64,000 bases of DNA. Source: Planctomycetota bacterium (lineage in GTDB: Bacteria > Planctomycetota > GCA-002687715). The DNA lies in assembly GCA_009691765.1 (NCBI GenBank), contig SIAO01000004.1:1-64000 (forward strand), written 5' to 3'. This document shows, in pieces, positions 25,063 to 34,131 of this stretch (positions are counted from its first letter, which is position 1; every line of letters begins with the position of its first letter). Both the position numbers and the translations under genes were made by a program. The notes under the pieces are model-generated. The model ran no database searches and was not told the DNA's origin. It saw only the letters and a program-made list of their open reading frames with translations.

Positions 25063-25714
25063 CGCGCCTTGGCAGTGCACGCAACGCCGCTCGGACACGC
25101 ACAAGTTCGGGCACGAGTCGCTGGATGGTGCGCAGTGCAAACCAAGCATAGGCCACATAAAACGCCGCAAGCAAACTCGCGTTCAAGGAGCCGTATTCCT
25201 CAGCGAGCGAAGGACGCTCCGTGAGAAGCCGCTGCACTATGTCGCTCTCCTCTTCCGCGGGTTCGGCGGTTCCCGTGAGCACAAGGCCAAGCGTGAACGC
25301 CACAATCCCGACCAGCAGCAGTTTGCCGGCATCGGACGCCGCACGCTCAAGGCGCTCGGCAGCTTTGGCGTCAATCTCTTTCAAACGCAGCGCCGCAACA
25401 CGCAGCAACTGCACCAACACAAAACCGTTCCAAAGATCGGCAAGAAAGCAGGTTGCCACCATGAAGAACCCGACGCCGCCACGGGTGAGCGCCCCTGACG
25501 CCTCGGATTTCTGTGCATCGCCAACCAACGTGATAGTCCACGCCAACTGCACGCCGAGGTGCAACAACGCCCACGCCAAGAGCGCGATCTGCAACGGCGC
25601 GGTGGTCGGCAAGAAGACCGCTGTTGCGAGCACAAGTCCATTCAGCGCGACGAGCCAAAGCCATAGACGCTGTACAGGCGGCTCTGCGGAAAGGGCGGAA
25701 TCAGAAATTTGCAA
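25055..25714 (-). CDS. Integral membrane protein of unknown function
   Basis: No ATG is available at the expected site; a TTG at 25714 preceded by GGGAGAC gives a 219-residue product and is the most likely start. A longer reading would overlap the divergent gene at 25767. Five transmembrane stretches are visible (LWLWLVALNGLVLATAVF, LQIALLAWALLHLGVQLAW, GFFMVATCFLADLWNGFVLV, LLLVGIVAFTLGLVLTG, LLAAFYVAYAWFALRTI), with a charged cytoplasmic loop after the third. It precedes and overlaps the ABC ATPase gene, so it may be an accessory subunit of that transporter. Confidence 0.7.
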   Translation of the reverse strand: MQISDSALSAEPPVQRLWLWLVALNGLVLATAVFLPTTAPLQIALLAWALLHLGVQLAWTITLVGDAQKSEASGALTRGGVGFFMVATCFLADLWNGFVLVQLLRVAALRLKEIDAKAAERLERAASDAGKLLLVGIVAFTLGLVLTGTAEPAEEESDIVQRLLTERPSLAEEYGSLNASLLAAFYVAYAWFALRTIQRLVPELVRVRAALRALPRRDG

Positions 25715-25766
25715 GCGTGTCTCCCGGCGCGATCGTAACCGCCGACCTGCACTATCATGGCTCCGC

Positions 25767-27452
25767 ATGAACCGCGTCACCCATGCTCGAAAGCTGCTGC
25801 TCTCTACTTGCGTTCTGTTGTTCGCTGCGCGCGCACTGTGCGCACAAAGCGCGCCGCTCGTCGTGTTGGGCCCGATCCGCACCGCAGATGCCGCGCATCC
25901 GTTAGCCACCGCGGCTGTGTTGCGCAATGGCATCGTGTCTACACTCGACCGCGCTGCCGCGCAAGCCGCACTGCGCGAACCAGGCGCACGCGTACTGCGT
26001 GTGCCACACGGCGGCATCGCCATGCCAGGTGTGATCGAATCCCATGCACATCTGCTCGCGCTTGGGCAATCACTGCGTGAGCTCGACTTGAGCACCGCGG
26101 CAAGCCTAGAAGCGGCACTGGCGCTGGTCCAGCAGCGCGCACAGGAACTTCCCGCGGGCCAAATGCTGGCGGGACGTGGTTGGAATCAAGAGCTTTGGCC
26201 CGAGCGCGTTTTTCCGGAATGCAAAGCGCTCGACGCCGCGGCTCCGGGACGACTCGTGTTGCTGACTCGCGTGGACGGTCACGCTCTCTGGGTGAACAGT
26301 GCTGTGCTTGAACAAGCGGGCATCGGACGAGAGACGAAGTGTCCGAGTGGCGGCGAGGTTGTGCGCCATGCAGACGGAACGCCAACGGGAGTGTTGGTGG
26401 ACAACGCGATGGCGCTCATCGGTCGCGTTGGTGAATCCTCAGCCGTTGACAACGCGAAGGACTTTTTTGCAGCAGAGCGGGCTTGTTTCAAACAGGGCAT
26501 TACGACCTTCGTGGATGCAGGCCAATCCATCGCCGAACTTGGCGCACTTTCCACGCTGTACGCCTCGGGCAAGGCGCAGTTGCGCGTGAGCGCCATGATT
26601 TCGATGGACAACTCCACAACCCTTGAAGAAGTGCTGCGCCGCTCCCCAGCACCGAGCCTTTACAACGACCGTGTTTCCGTACGCATGGTGAAACTCTATG
26701 CTGACGGCGCTCTCGGTTCGCGCGGGGCGTGGCTGCTGCAACCCTATACCGACCGGCCGGATCACAGTGGTTTCCCTGTGCTCGACCCGGCCTTTATTCG
26801 CGATGCTTCACGACGGCTCATGGCAGCAGGCTGGCAGGTGTGTGTTCACTGCATCGGTGATCGTGCCGTTCACGAGACACTCAACGCATTCGAAGCGGCG
26901 CTCAGAGCGCTTCCGCCAGACCGCGCCGCTACGGCACGCCCCCGCATCGAACATGCGCAACACATTGACCCTCGCGATCAAGCACGTTTCGCTCGACTCG
27001 GTGTCATTCCTTCGATGCAACCGTGCCACGCGATTTCGGATGGCCCATGGGTTGCAGCACGCCTCGGGGAAACACGCACCAACTCCGGTGCCTACGTATG
27101 GCGCACTTTGCTTGACAACGGGGTTCGCATTCCGTGTGGCACCGACGCACCCGTAGAGCCGTTGTCGCCTTGGCGGAATTTCTTTGCCGCCGTCACTCGC
27201 CAGACAGCAGTTGGCGCGCGCTTCACGCCGTCACAGTGCATGACGCGTCAAGAAGCGTTTCTTGGACTCAGCGCATGGGGAGCCCACGCTGCACACCGCG
27301 AACGCAGCGTCGGCATGCTGCGCCCAGGCCACGCCGCTGATCTCATCGTGCTTGACCGCGACCCGCTGCGCTGCGAAGAGAGCGAACTACTTCAAGTCCG
27401 CGTGTTGCACACCGTGCTTGGCGGCACCATCGTGCATAGCGCCAACAACTGA
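25767..27452 (+). CDS. Secreted YtcJ-type amidohydrolase
   Basis: The 561-residue product has a signal peptide ending RALCA before Q27 and a full amidohydrolase-3 (YtcJ/NfdA-like) domain. The metal motif is present as ESHAH (H93, H95), with HCIGDRAVHETLNAFEAAL, RIEHAQHI and GTDAPVEPLSPW following in the family order; this is an intact enzyme. Family members hydrolyse N-substituted formamides or similar amides. It is not part of the minus-strand array but resembles a catalytic relative nearby. The start ATG is chosen for the signal peptide; a weak ribosome binding site is seen. Confidence 0.92.
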   Translation: MNRVTHARKLLLSTCVLLFAARALCAQSAPLVVLGPIRTADAAHPLATAAVLRNGIVSTLDRAAAQAALREPGARVLRVPHGGIAMPGVIESHAHLLALGQSLRELDLSTAASLEAALALVQQRAQELPAGQMLAGRGWNQELWPERVFPECKALDAAAPGRLVLLTRVDGHALWVNSAVLEQAGIGRETKCPSGGEVVRHADGTPTGVLVDNAMALIGRVGESSAVDNAKDFFAAERACFKQGITTFVDAGQSIAELGALSTLYASGKAQLRVSAMISMDNSTTLEEVLRRSPAPSLYNDRVSVRMVKLYADGALGSRGAWLLQPYTDRPDHSGFPVLDPAFIRDASRRLMAAGWQVCVHCIGDRAVHETLNAFEAALRALPPDRAATARPRIEHAQHIDPRDQARFARLGVIPSMQPCHAISDGPWVAARLGETRTNSGAYVWRTLLDNGVRIPCGTDAPVEPLSPWRNFFAAVTRQTAVGARFTPSQCMTRQEAFLGLSAWGAHAAHRERSVGMLRPGHAADLIVLDRDPLRCEESELLQVRVLHTVLGGTIVHSANN

Positions 27453-27453
27453 A

Positions 27454-28203
27454 TCAGCCTGCTGTTTCGCAGAGAATGACGGTGATGTTGTCGCGCCCGC
27501 CTGCAGCATTGGCCGCATCCACGAGCCTGTGCGCCAGCGCATTCAACTCGCCACCTTGCAGCATGATCCGCTCGAGTTCCTCATCGGTGAGCATGTCGTG
27601 CAGGCCATCGCTACAGAGCAAGAACCGATCTGTGGGCATCGCAGGATGCACGCGCACATCGGGGCGCACTTGCGACGCCGTGCCGATAGCCTGAGTGATG
27701 ATGTTCCGCTCACGGCTCACTTTGGCTTCAGCGGCAGTGATCTGCTGATCCTTCACGCGCGCTGCGACCACGGAATGGTCGTCAGTAATCTGTTCCAACT
27801 TGCCGCCATGCAAGCGATAAGCGCGACTATCCCCCACATGCGCGATGACGACTTGGTGCGCGATTTCCAAAAGGCAAACCAATGTGGTGCCCATTTCGCG
27901 ATAGCGCTCGTCTGCAAGACCCTTGCTGTGAACATGCGCATTCACTTGACGCACCCATTCATCCACGCTGTTCACCATGGCGGCCGCTTGCTCGTCGCGA
28001 TCAAGCCGTTCAAGGCGCCGCGGTAGGCACTCATGGATCAACTCGGCCAGCCGTTCAACGCTCATGGCTGAAGCCACTTCGCCGAAAGCGCGCCCTCCCA
28101 TGCCGTCGCAGAGCACAGCCCAGCCCTCTGCTTCGCTCAACGCGAATCGGTCTTCGTTCTCGGCGCGCTTACGCCCGGTGTCGCTCAGTCCAACAAATCG
28201 CAT
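27454..28203 (-). CDS. PP2C-family serine/threonine phosphatase
   Basis: The 249-residue protein has the PPM motif set: GLSDTGRKRAENED near the N-terminus, CDGMGG (metal-binding Asp and Gly), GDSRAYRL, LCSDGLHDMLTDEEL and GGRDNITVILCE at the C-terminus. It is a Mn/Mg-dependent phosphoprotein phosphatase of the Stp1/PrpC type, which counters Hanks-type kinases. No kinase of that type lies in the window, though PrkA does. MRFVGLSDTG is taken as the start, 11 bases after GAAGGGA. It converges with the YtcJ gene with a single base between the stops. Confidence 0.92.
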   Translation of the reverse strand: MRFVGLSDTGRKRAENEDRFALSEAEGWAVLCDGMGGRAFGEVASAMSVERLAELIHECLPRRLERLDRDEQAAAMVNSVDEWVRQVNAHVHSKGLADERYREMGTTLVCLLEIAHQVVIAHVGDSRAYRLHGGKLEQITDDHSVVAARVKDQQITAAEAKVSRERNIITQAIGTASQVRPDVRVHPAMPTDRFLLCSDGLHDMLTDEELERIMLQGGELNALAHRLVDAANAAGGRDNITVILCETAG

Positions 28204-28280
28204 CGTGATCAGGTCCCTTCGCAGCGGCATCATATGCGCTGCAAGCAAGGCCCATTCGCAAGATGATGCAGCTATAGCGT

Positions 28281-29195
28281 TCAGGCAACGCTGCCAGCCG
28301 GCAGAGGCCTCGCCCGCCTTGGCGGCCGGAGCGCCACACGCAACGAGCGCAAGGCATAGCTCGCGGTGATCCCGAGGTACACCAACCAGTTCACGAAAAA
28401 TGGATACCGGTTCACGAGGTGCTTGCGATGGAACAAAAACATGGAGCGATGAAAGTGCCAGTTCATGCGTTGTGGCTCCGTGCTCGTGGAGGCTCCTTTG
28501 TGGTGCACCACGCTCACATCGCCGATGTACCAGATGACGAAGCCGTGTTGCCGCAAGCGCCAACACCAGTCGATATCTTCGCCGTACATGAAATAGTCTT
28601 CATCGAGGCCGCCCGTGCATTCGAGTGCAGAGCGCCGCACCAACATGAACGCCCCCACGATGGACTCCACTTCGTAACTGCCGCAGGGATCTTCGTACGT
28701 GCGACGGTAAGCCCCAAAGCGCCGACTGCGTGGGAAGATGCGATCGAGCGCGAGGAAGCGTGACAGTGCCGAAAGCGGTGTTGGAAACGAGCGTTTGCAG
28801 GCTTCATCAAGGGAACCATCCGGGCGAACGATGCGACAGCCCAGCACTCCAACTTGCGGAGTTTCCCGCAACACGCGAAGCAGGCGCTGCAGCGTTCCGA
28901 GCGGCAACAAGGTGTCCGGATTGAGTAGCAACACGGCTTCACCGCGCGCTTCTTGCAACGCACGGTTGTTGGCTTTGCTGAAGCCCTCGTTCGCCTGATT
29001 GCGCAACACACGCACCCAAGGAAAACACTCCTCGACCATGGCAACACTGCCATCGTTGGAGTTGTTGTCCACCACAATGGTCTCGCACTGCATCCCTGGT
29101 GTCGCCTGCTGCACACTGCTGAGGCATGGACGCAAAAAGTCCACCGTGTTGTAGCTGGCCACGATAATAGAGAGCTCGGGAGCAGGAGTGCTCAT
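28281..29195 (-). CDS. Glycosyltransferase family 2
   Basis: The 304-residue GT-A enzyme has the nucleotide-binding start ELSIIVASYN (about 7-16), VVDNNSNDGS, the DxD-like region LLLNPDT and a C-terminal acceptor-domain stretch EDIDWCWRLRQHG, as in rhamnosyl- and other sugar transferases with the rhamnosyltransferase-like ending. The C-terminal WLVYLGITASYALRSL may touch the membrane. It starts by ATGA overlap within the end of the other GT2 gene. The pair is likely to act in sequence on one envelope glycan. Confidence 0.92.
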   Translation of the reverse strand: MSTPAPELSIIVASYNTVDFLRPCLSSVQQATPGMQCETIVVDNNSNDGSVAMVEECFPWVRVLRNQANEGFSKANNRALQEARGEAVLLLNPDTLLPLGTLQRLLRVLRETPQVGVLGCRIVRPDGSLDEACKRSFPTPLSALSRFLALDRIFPRSRRFGAYRRTYEDPCGSYEVESIVGAFMLVRRSALECTGGLDEDYFMYGEDIDWCWRLRQHGFVIWYIGDVSVVHHKGASTSTEPQRMNWHFHRSMFLFHRKHLVNRYPFFVNWLVYLGITASYALRSLRVALRPPRRARPLPAGSVA

Positions 29196-30094
29196 GGCGC
29201 CGACTTTCCCCGGAGTTTGCGACGGCACAAGCTCCCTCGCAGGCCTCGCAACGCATGCCAATAACCCAGCAGCGTGCGCGGTTCCCGGAGCAGCAACCAC
29301 CCAGCCAAGAGCAACTCTTGAACGATCCAAGGCACCGTGCGCAACAGCGCATTCAACAACGATTCGTTCTTGAAGATCGTCAACCAGCGGTTGCCGAGGC
29401 TCAACGCTCGCAGCTGCGGAGCAACCTGACGCCGCGCGCCCTCTTTCCAACCGCGCTCATGAGTCGCCCGTGCTTCTGGCACGTAACGCACGCGCCAACC
29501 AGCTCTCCGCAAGCGCCAACCGAGATCCACATCTTCCTTGTAGGCGAAAAATCGCGCATCCAGCACTTGGCCAGCGCCATCGCGCGCCGCGAGCAGTGCT
29601 TCACGCCGAAAGAGTGCCGCGGCCATGCACGCTGCGTCCACGTCTTGCGCTTCTTCGAACGCGCCACGAGCAGGCTTGCCAATCCCGCGGTCACGACCGC
29701 GGCGCAACCAGTCCATGCGGATGCCAGCACCGTCAAGAGTGATTCCATCCGGTCGCACTAGGCGCAGCGCGACAGCACCGATCGCGGCGTCAGCGTGCAG
29801 CGCTTGAAGTGCCGCTGATAGCGCCCCGAGAGCCAGTTGAGCGTCAGGATTCAAGCTGAGGACGAAATCCCCGTCGCCCGCTTGAAAACCGAGATTGAAT
29901 CCGGCTGCAAATCCAAGATTTCGCCGGTTGCGCAAATGCACAGTGCCATCCGCATCGCGTTGCCCATCATCTTCCGCGACCGCGTTGTGCACAACCACAC
30001 ATGAGACTGCAATGTCCTGCGCTCGCACGGAGCGCAATGCGTCATCAACTCTTGGATCGTCGCCGAAAGCGACGATCACCACACTCACTGTCAT
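29192..30094 (-). CDS. Glycosyltransferase family 2
   Basis: The 300-residue product shows VSVVIVAFGDDPRVDDALRS at its N-terminus, the LSLNPDAQL sugar-donor region and EDVDLGWRLRRAGWRVRYVPEA, a paralogous layout to the gene after it. The start MTVSVVIV is taken with GCGGAG upstream; a GTG six codons earlier is the alternative. The Ala/Arg-rich composition is biased but the core motifs are intact. It overlaps the next GT2 gene by 4 bases and lies 24 bases behind the kelch gene, so all three could share a transcript. Confidence 0.9.
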   Translation of the reverse strand: MTVSVVIVAFGDDPRVDDALRSVRAQDIAVSCVVVHNAVAEDDGQRDADGTVHLRNRRNLGFAAGFNLGFQAGDGDFVLSLNPDAQLALGALSAALQALHADAAIGAVALRLVRPDGITLDGAGIRMDWLRRGRDRGIGKPARGAFEEAQDVDAACMAAALFRREALLAARDGAGQVLDARFFAYKEDVDLGWRLRRAGWRVRYVPEARATHERGWKEGARRQVAPQLRALSLGNRWLTIFKNESLLNALLRTVPWIVQELLLAGWLLLREPRTLLGYWHALRGLRGSLCRRKLRGKSAP

Positions 30095-30118
30095 GAGTGA
30101 GTCGCTCCGCACCCGCGC

Positions 30119-31648
30119 CTACGGCGAAGGCGTGTAGATATAGGAAACGAGCGCTGCGGAACCCGTGGCATCTGAGCCGCCACAGTACAGCACCGAACCA
30201 TCGAGCAATCGGTGGCCGTATTGACCAGCCATCGCGACGGGTAACGCATTAAGCGTCGTCGCTGTGGTACCGAAATAGCGCGCACAGTCACTCACTGCAG
30301 AAAAAACTTGGGTCACCAAATCGCCGCTCAAGCCGCCAGTAATGTGCAGCGCGCCGTTGCCGAGCGCGACGAGAGTTGGCATGGCACATGCCACCGCCAG
30401 GTTAGGACCTGCTCCAAAAACGCCGGCACTCAAAACCCGCGTTGTGTTGGAAATGACCGGGATCAACGCTGTGAGCGCGCCGCCAGCAACGAAGATCCGT
30501 CCATCGGCCATGGTCGCGGCGCTATGGAATGCGCGTGCAGTGCCAATGCTCGGACCGGCTGTGAATAGATTCGTCGCGCCGTCGAAGTATGAGGTGGTCG
30601 CTGTGAAGTTGATCAGTTCCAAGCCGAAGAGAACCGAGGTGCCGTTGATGCCCGAGGTGAACAGCGCGCGCCCGTCATTCAGGCGGACTCCGGCACTACC
30701 AAAACGCTTCGAGGCCATGACGTTCCCAGCAGGAGCCCATGTGTTCGTGACGGGGTTGTAAACCTCACCCGTGTTCAACGACACATTCAGAATGGCGCCT
30801 AGGGTGCCGCCAACAGGAATGACGAAATTGGAGCTGCCGCCTGCAACAATCACCTTCCCATTAGCGAGCAGCACTGCGTTGTGTCCGGCGCGAGGTCCGA
30901 CCATGGAGGCAACTGCCGTGATGAGGCCCGTGGCGGGGTCAAAGATGTCACAGCTGTTGAGTGTGGCTCCTGCAGTGCTCACGCCGCCGACAATCAAGAC
31001 GCGGCCATCGTTCAAACGCGTCGCGGTGTGCATGCCGCGGGGCGCACTCATGTTCGGCCCGGGCACGAAAGTGCGGTTGACAGCATCGAAGAACTCGGTC
31101 GTTGCATTGCCCGATGGCGCAGTAAGGCTGCCGCCACCACCGCCGGTGAAGAACACTCGTCCATCACGCAGAGTGACACCGGAACCGAACGCACGTGCGC
31201 TGCCCATGCTTGGCGTAGCGTTGTAGCTGTCAGAGACACCGAACTGCACGCGCAAGGCTTCCGTCAGCGCCATGCCGAACGGCGCAGCCGGATCGGCCAC
31301 AATGCCTTGCAAGAATGCGATGAGGTAAAGCAAAGACAGATCGTTCGGGACTCCCACGGGCAGAACCAGCGTACCGCCAGCTGGGATCGCACCGCTCACG
31401 AGCGTCTCCATCGATCCGAGATCGAGACACACTGTGCCGAAGCCGCCGATAACCACGGGGCCGGGCCCCGCAGATACGAACAGCATGCACGGCTGGTTCA
31501 CACCGCCGGAGAGATTGAGGTTCACCGTCGTGCCAAGCGCCATCGGTGAGCTGGACAGGTGTCCATTCCCGCCGTTGCCACCGCATTGGGCGAAAGCCAA
31601 CGCACTCAGGGACAGCAAGCACACCAACACAAACTGCATTCGAGGCAT
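30119..31648 (-). CDS. Secreted kelch-repeat protein
   Basis: The 509-residue protein has a signal peptide ending LAFA before Q21 (MPRMQFVLVCLLSLSALAFA), followed by a beta-domain (about 35-145) and then six kelch-type repeats, each with DGRVL/VxxGG and a following YDP-like or FDP strand (for example LNDGRVLIVGG, ANGKVIVAGG, ADGRIFVAGG, GNGALHITGG). These fold as a beta-propeller used for binding glycans, proteins or small molecules at the cell surface. The ATG is preceded by GGAG. The N-terminal domain resembles a domain found in the neighbour at 44137. Function beyond binding is unknown. Confidence 0.85.
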   Translation of the reverse strand: MPRMQFVLVCLLSLSALAFAQCGGNGGNGHLSSSPMALGTTVNLNLSGGVNQPCMLFVSAGPGPVVIGGFGTVCLDLGSMETLVSGAIPAGGTLVLPVGVPNDLSLLYLIAFLQGIVADPAAPFGMALTEALRVQFGVSDSYNATPSMGSARAFGSGVTLRDGRVFFTGGGGGSLTAPSGNATTEFFDAVNRTFVPGPNMSAPRGMHTATRLNDGRVLIVGGVSTAGATLNSCDIFDPATGLITAVASMVGPRAGHNAVLLANGKVIVAGGSSNFVIPVGGTLGAILNVSLNTGEVYNPVTNTWAPAGNVMASKRFGSAGVRLNDGRALFTSGINGTSVLFGLELINFTATTSYFDGATNLFTAGPSIGTARAFHSAATMADGRIFVAGGALTALIPVISNTTRVLSAGVFGAGPNLAVACAMPTLVALGNGALHITGGLSGDLVTQVFSAVSDCARYFGTTATTLNALPVAMAGQYGHRLLDGSVLYCGGSDATGSAALVSYIYTPSP

Positions 31649-31715
31649 AGGGATTCTCCGTAAACAACTGCATTGACACTACCACACCAACAGTGCTCAA
31701 CGCACCCGTAAAAGT

Positions 31716-32732
31716 TTAGTGCAACCAGCCGCGTGCGCGCGACCATTCTACGGTGGCGGCGAGACCTTCTTCGAGACCTGTGGCGCAGAGCGCTGGATTC
31801 AGTTCTTGCAGCTTCGCAGTAGAAGCCACCCAACCAGGAGCCATCACTTCGTGGTGCTTGTCAAGAGTCAACAGCGGTGGACGGCGCAGCAGGTACTGGG
31901 CGATTGACCCGCCAGCCGCCGCGCCCCACGTCAACCAGCGAGGCAGCTTTACGCATCGTGGCGCGCGCCCAACGGCGACACCCATGGCATCAAGCATGGC
32001 GCGATGTCCGTAGGGCCGCGAGTGTGCTGCGTGGATCACCTCTCCTGCCGCAGCTGGGTTCTGCGCGAGGCTGACCAAAGCTGCGGCAAGATCCGGCCCA
32101 TACACCAACGAAAAGGAGCGCTCGGGCCCCGCCGGTATCAGCGCCCAACCACGCTGCACGCCTCTGAGCAAGGTCAGCACGTCTTTGTCCCAAGGGCCGT
32201 AGACAATCGGAGGCCTGACGATGGTCCACGCAGGCCCCCCCGAAGCCGCAAAGGCCTGTTGCAGCGCGTGTTCCCCAGCGAGTTTGGACCGCCCGTAGGC
32301 AGAAACAGGACTGGGCTTGTCTGACTCGAGGCGTGGACAAGCCGCGGTGCCGGGGCCTGCAGCCGCCATCGAAGAAACCAGCACAAAACGGCTCAAACTA
32401 GGGGCATGGGTCAGACAAGCCTTCGCAAGATTCGCGACGCCGCGTGCGTTGGCTTCCAAGAACTGCTCGAAGCTCTTGGCTCTCGTGAGGCCGGCCAGAT
32501 GAAACACCAGTTCCGCGCCAGCGACGGCGACTTCGAGACAATTCTGGTTCGCAAGGTCCCCGAAGTGACAGTTCACTTCATGAAGATCGAAATCCACATT
32601 CTTGGGCTCGGATCGCAGTAGCAAATGCACTTCAAAGCCTTGCATGAGCAAGACTTGCACAAGGTTCTGCCCGATAAAACCGCTACCACCTGTGACCAAG
32701 ACTTTGCGGTTCAATGCTGTTGGCCCCTTCAC
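31716..32732 (-). CDS. NAD-dependent epimerase-fold SDR, probable ceramide reductase (CerR-like)
   Basis: The extended short-chain dehydrogenase has the Rossmann motif GGSGFIG (about residues 15-21 from the GTG at 32732) and the catalytic SAYGRSK with Tyr and Lys in Y-x3-K spacing. No ATG is well placed; GTG at 32732 with AGGAAA upstream or TTG at 32714 with AAGGGG are both plausible. On its own the gene could be any epimerase. In context it is divergent from a serine palmitoyltransferase-like gene followed by a GNAT-type acyltransferase, the triad known from Caulobacter, in which the SDR (CerR) reduces 3-oxo-ceramide. That assignment is inferred from context. Confidence 0.8.
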   Translation of the reverse strand: MKGPTALNRKVLVTGGSGFIGQNLVQVLLMQGFEVHLLLRSEPKNVDFDLHEVNCHFGDLANQNCLEVAVAGAELVFHLAGLTRAKSFEQFLEANARGVANLAKACLTHAPSLSRFVLVSSMAAAGPGTAACPRLESDKPSPVSAYGRSKLAGEHALQQAFAASGGPAWTIVRPPIVYGPWDKDVLTLLRGVQRGWALIPAGPERSFSLVYGPDLAAALVSLAQNPAAAGEVIHAAHSRPYGHRAMLDAMGVAVGRAPRCVKLPRWLTWGAAAGGSIAQYLLRRPPLLTLDKHHEVMAPGWVASTAKLQELNPALCATGLEEGLAATVEWSRARGWLH

Positions 32733-32913
32733 AAGTGCTTTCCTGATGATAAAAAAGACACCGACGGTTGGACGGGCGCCCGCAGAGGGCATCCCCGGTG
32801 GCCAACCAGTAACGTTGCGGAGTGTGCGCCCTCGGGCTCACAAGAACAACTGAACCAAAGCGGGCAGCGGTCGCAGCCGAAGCCTTGCCTGCCTGCCGGG
32901 GAACTCATTAATC

Positions 32914-34128
32914 GTGGATCTTTTCGATAAGTGTGAACGATTCACTCGTGCGAAGGACCTGATGGCCAAGGGGGTCTACCCCTACTTCCGAGCCATCGGC
33001 AAGCATGACTGCACCCGCGCCACCATCCATGGCCGCGAAGTCATCATGATCGGGTCGAACAATTATCTCGGCCTGACGCACGACCCGCGCGTCATTCAAG
33101 CTTCCATCGACGCCACCAATCGCTACGGCACGTCGTGCACAGGTTCGCGATTCCTGAACGGCACCCTCGAACTGCACGAAACGCTTGAAGACCGCCTCGC
33201 TCGCTTCATGGGCATGGAATCCGCGGCGGTGTTCTCAACCGGCTTCATGGTGAACCTCGGAGTTCTCGCTGCTCTGGTTGGCAAGGGCGACGTCGTCTTC
33301 TGCGACCGCGAGAACCACGCATCCATCATCGATGGGGCGCGCTTAGCCTTCGGTGAGACTCGCAAGTACCGCCACAACGACTTGAGCGAACTCGAACGCA
33401 TGTTGGTCGAGACGCCAGCGGCCAGCGGCAAACTCATCGTTGTGGATGGTGTGTTCAGTATGAACGGCACCATCAGCGACCTTCCCGGAGTTGTACGCCT
33501 TGCCAAGAAGTATGGCGCACGCGTGATGGTCGACGATGCTCACGGCATCGGCGTGCTTGGCGCGAGGGGCCGCGGCACCGCTGAACATTTCAATTTGCTC
33601 GACGACCCCAACAGCGGCGTCGATCTGGTGATGGGCACATTCTCCAAGTCGTTGGCGAGCATCGGAGGCTTCATCGCCGGCCGCGCCGATGTCGTGCACT
33701 ATGTGAAGCACACCGCACGTGCCTTGATCTTCTCTGCCTCCCCGACTCCAGCGAACACTGCTGCGGCTCTCGCGGCCTTGACCATCCTTGAAGAAGAGCC
33801 TTGGCGCATGAAGCGTTTGCACGAGATCAGCTCACACGTGCGTAACGAATTCGCGGCGCTGGGCTACGACACGCTCGGTTCGCAAACTCCTATCGTGCCA
33901 GTGCTCATCGGCAGCGACGAAGACACTTTCGCGTTCTGGAAGATGCTCGACATGCACGGCGTGTTCGCCAATCCGGTCGTCGCACCCGGCTCGCCTGTGG
34001 GTAAGGGCCTCATCCGCACTTCGTACATGGCCACACATCGCGACGAGGACATCACGCAGGTGATCGAAGTGTTCGCGAAGCTGATGCAACAGCGCAAACT
34101 ACCGCTCAGCAGCAGCGCACGCGCTTGA
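32914..34128 (+). CDS. Serine palmitoyltransferase-like alpha-oxoamine synthase
   Basis: The 404-residue PLP enzyme joins an amino acid to an acyl thioester. K245 in GTFSKSLASIGGF binds PLP; H135, D207 and H210 (DDAHGIGVLG) stack on the ring. GTFSKS-x-ASIGG is the serine palmitoyltransferase form of this block, whereas Kbl and BioF normally read GTLGKA. No bioF-type biotin genes or kbl partner (tdh) are nearby. It starts at GTG with a weak GGGGAA upstream and is followed after 3 bases by the acyltransferase gene. Product 3-ketosphinganine is inferred. Confidence 0.87.
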   Translation: MDLFDKCERFTRAKDLMAKGVYPYFRAIGKHDCTRATIHGREVIMIGSNNYLGLTHDPRVIQASIDATNRYGTSCTGSRFLNGTLELHETLEDRLARFMGMESAAVFSTGFMVNLGVLAALVGKGDVVFCDRENHASIIDGARLAFGETRKYRHNDLSELERMLVETPAASGKLIVVDGVFSMNGTISDLPGVVRLAKKYGARVMVDDAHGIGVLGARGRGTAEHFNLLDDPNSGVDLVMGTFSKSLASIGGFIAGRADVVHYVKHTARALIFSASPTPANTAAALAALTILEEEPWRMKRLHEISSHVRNEFAALGYDTLGSQTPIVPVLIGSDEDTFAFWKMLDMHGVFANPVVAPGSPVGKGLIRTSYMATHRDEDITQVIEVFAKLMQQRKLPLSSSARA

Positions 34129-34131
34129 ATT

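Noticed and set aside
25221-25766. N-terminal extension of the YtcJ-type gene
   Set aside because: It would bury the signal peptide and overlap the membrane-protein gene; the ATG at 25767 places the signal peptide correctly.
32914-34128. Kbl or BioF
   Set aside because: The PLP lysine block reads GTFSKSLASIGG, the serine palmitoyltransferase form, and neither tdh nor biotin genes are near; this is a judgement from motifs, not from a tree.
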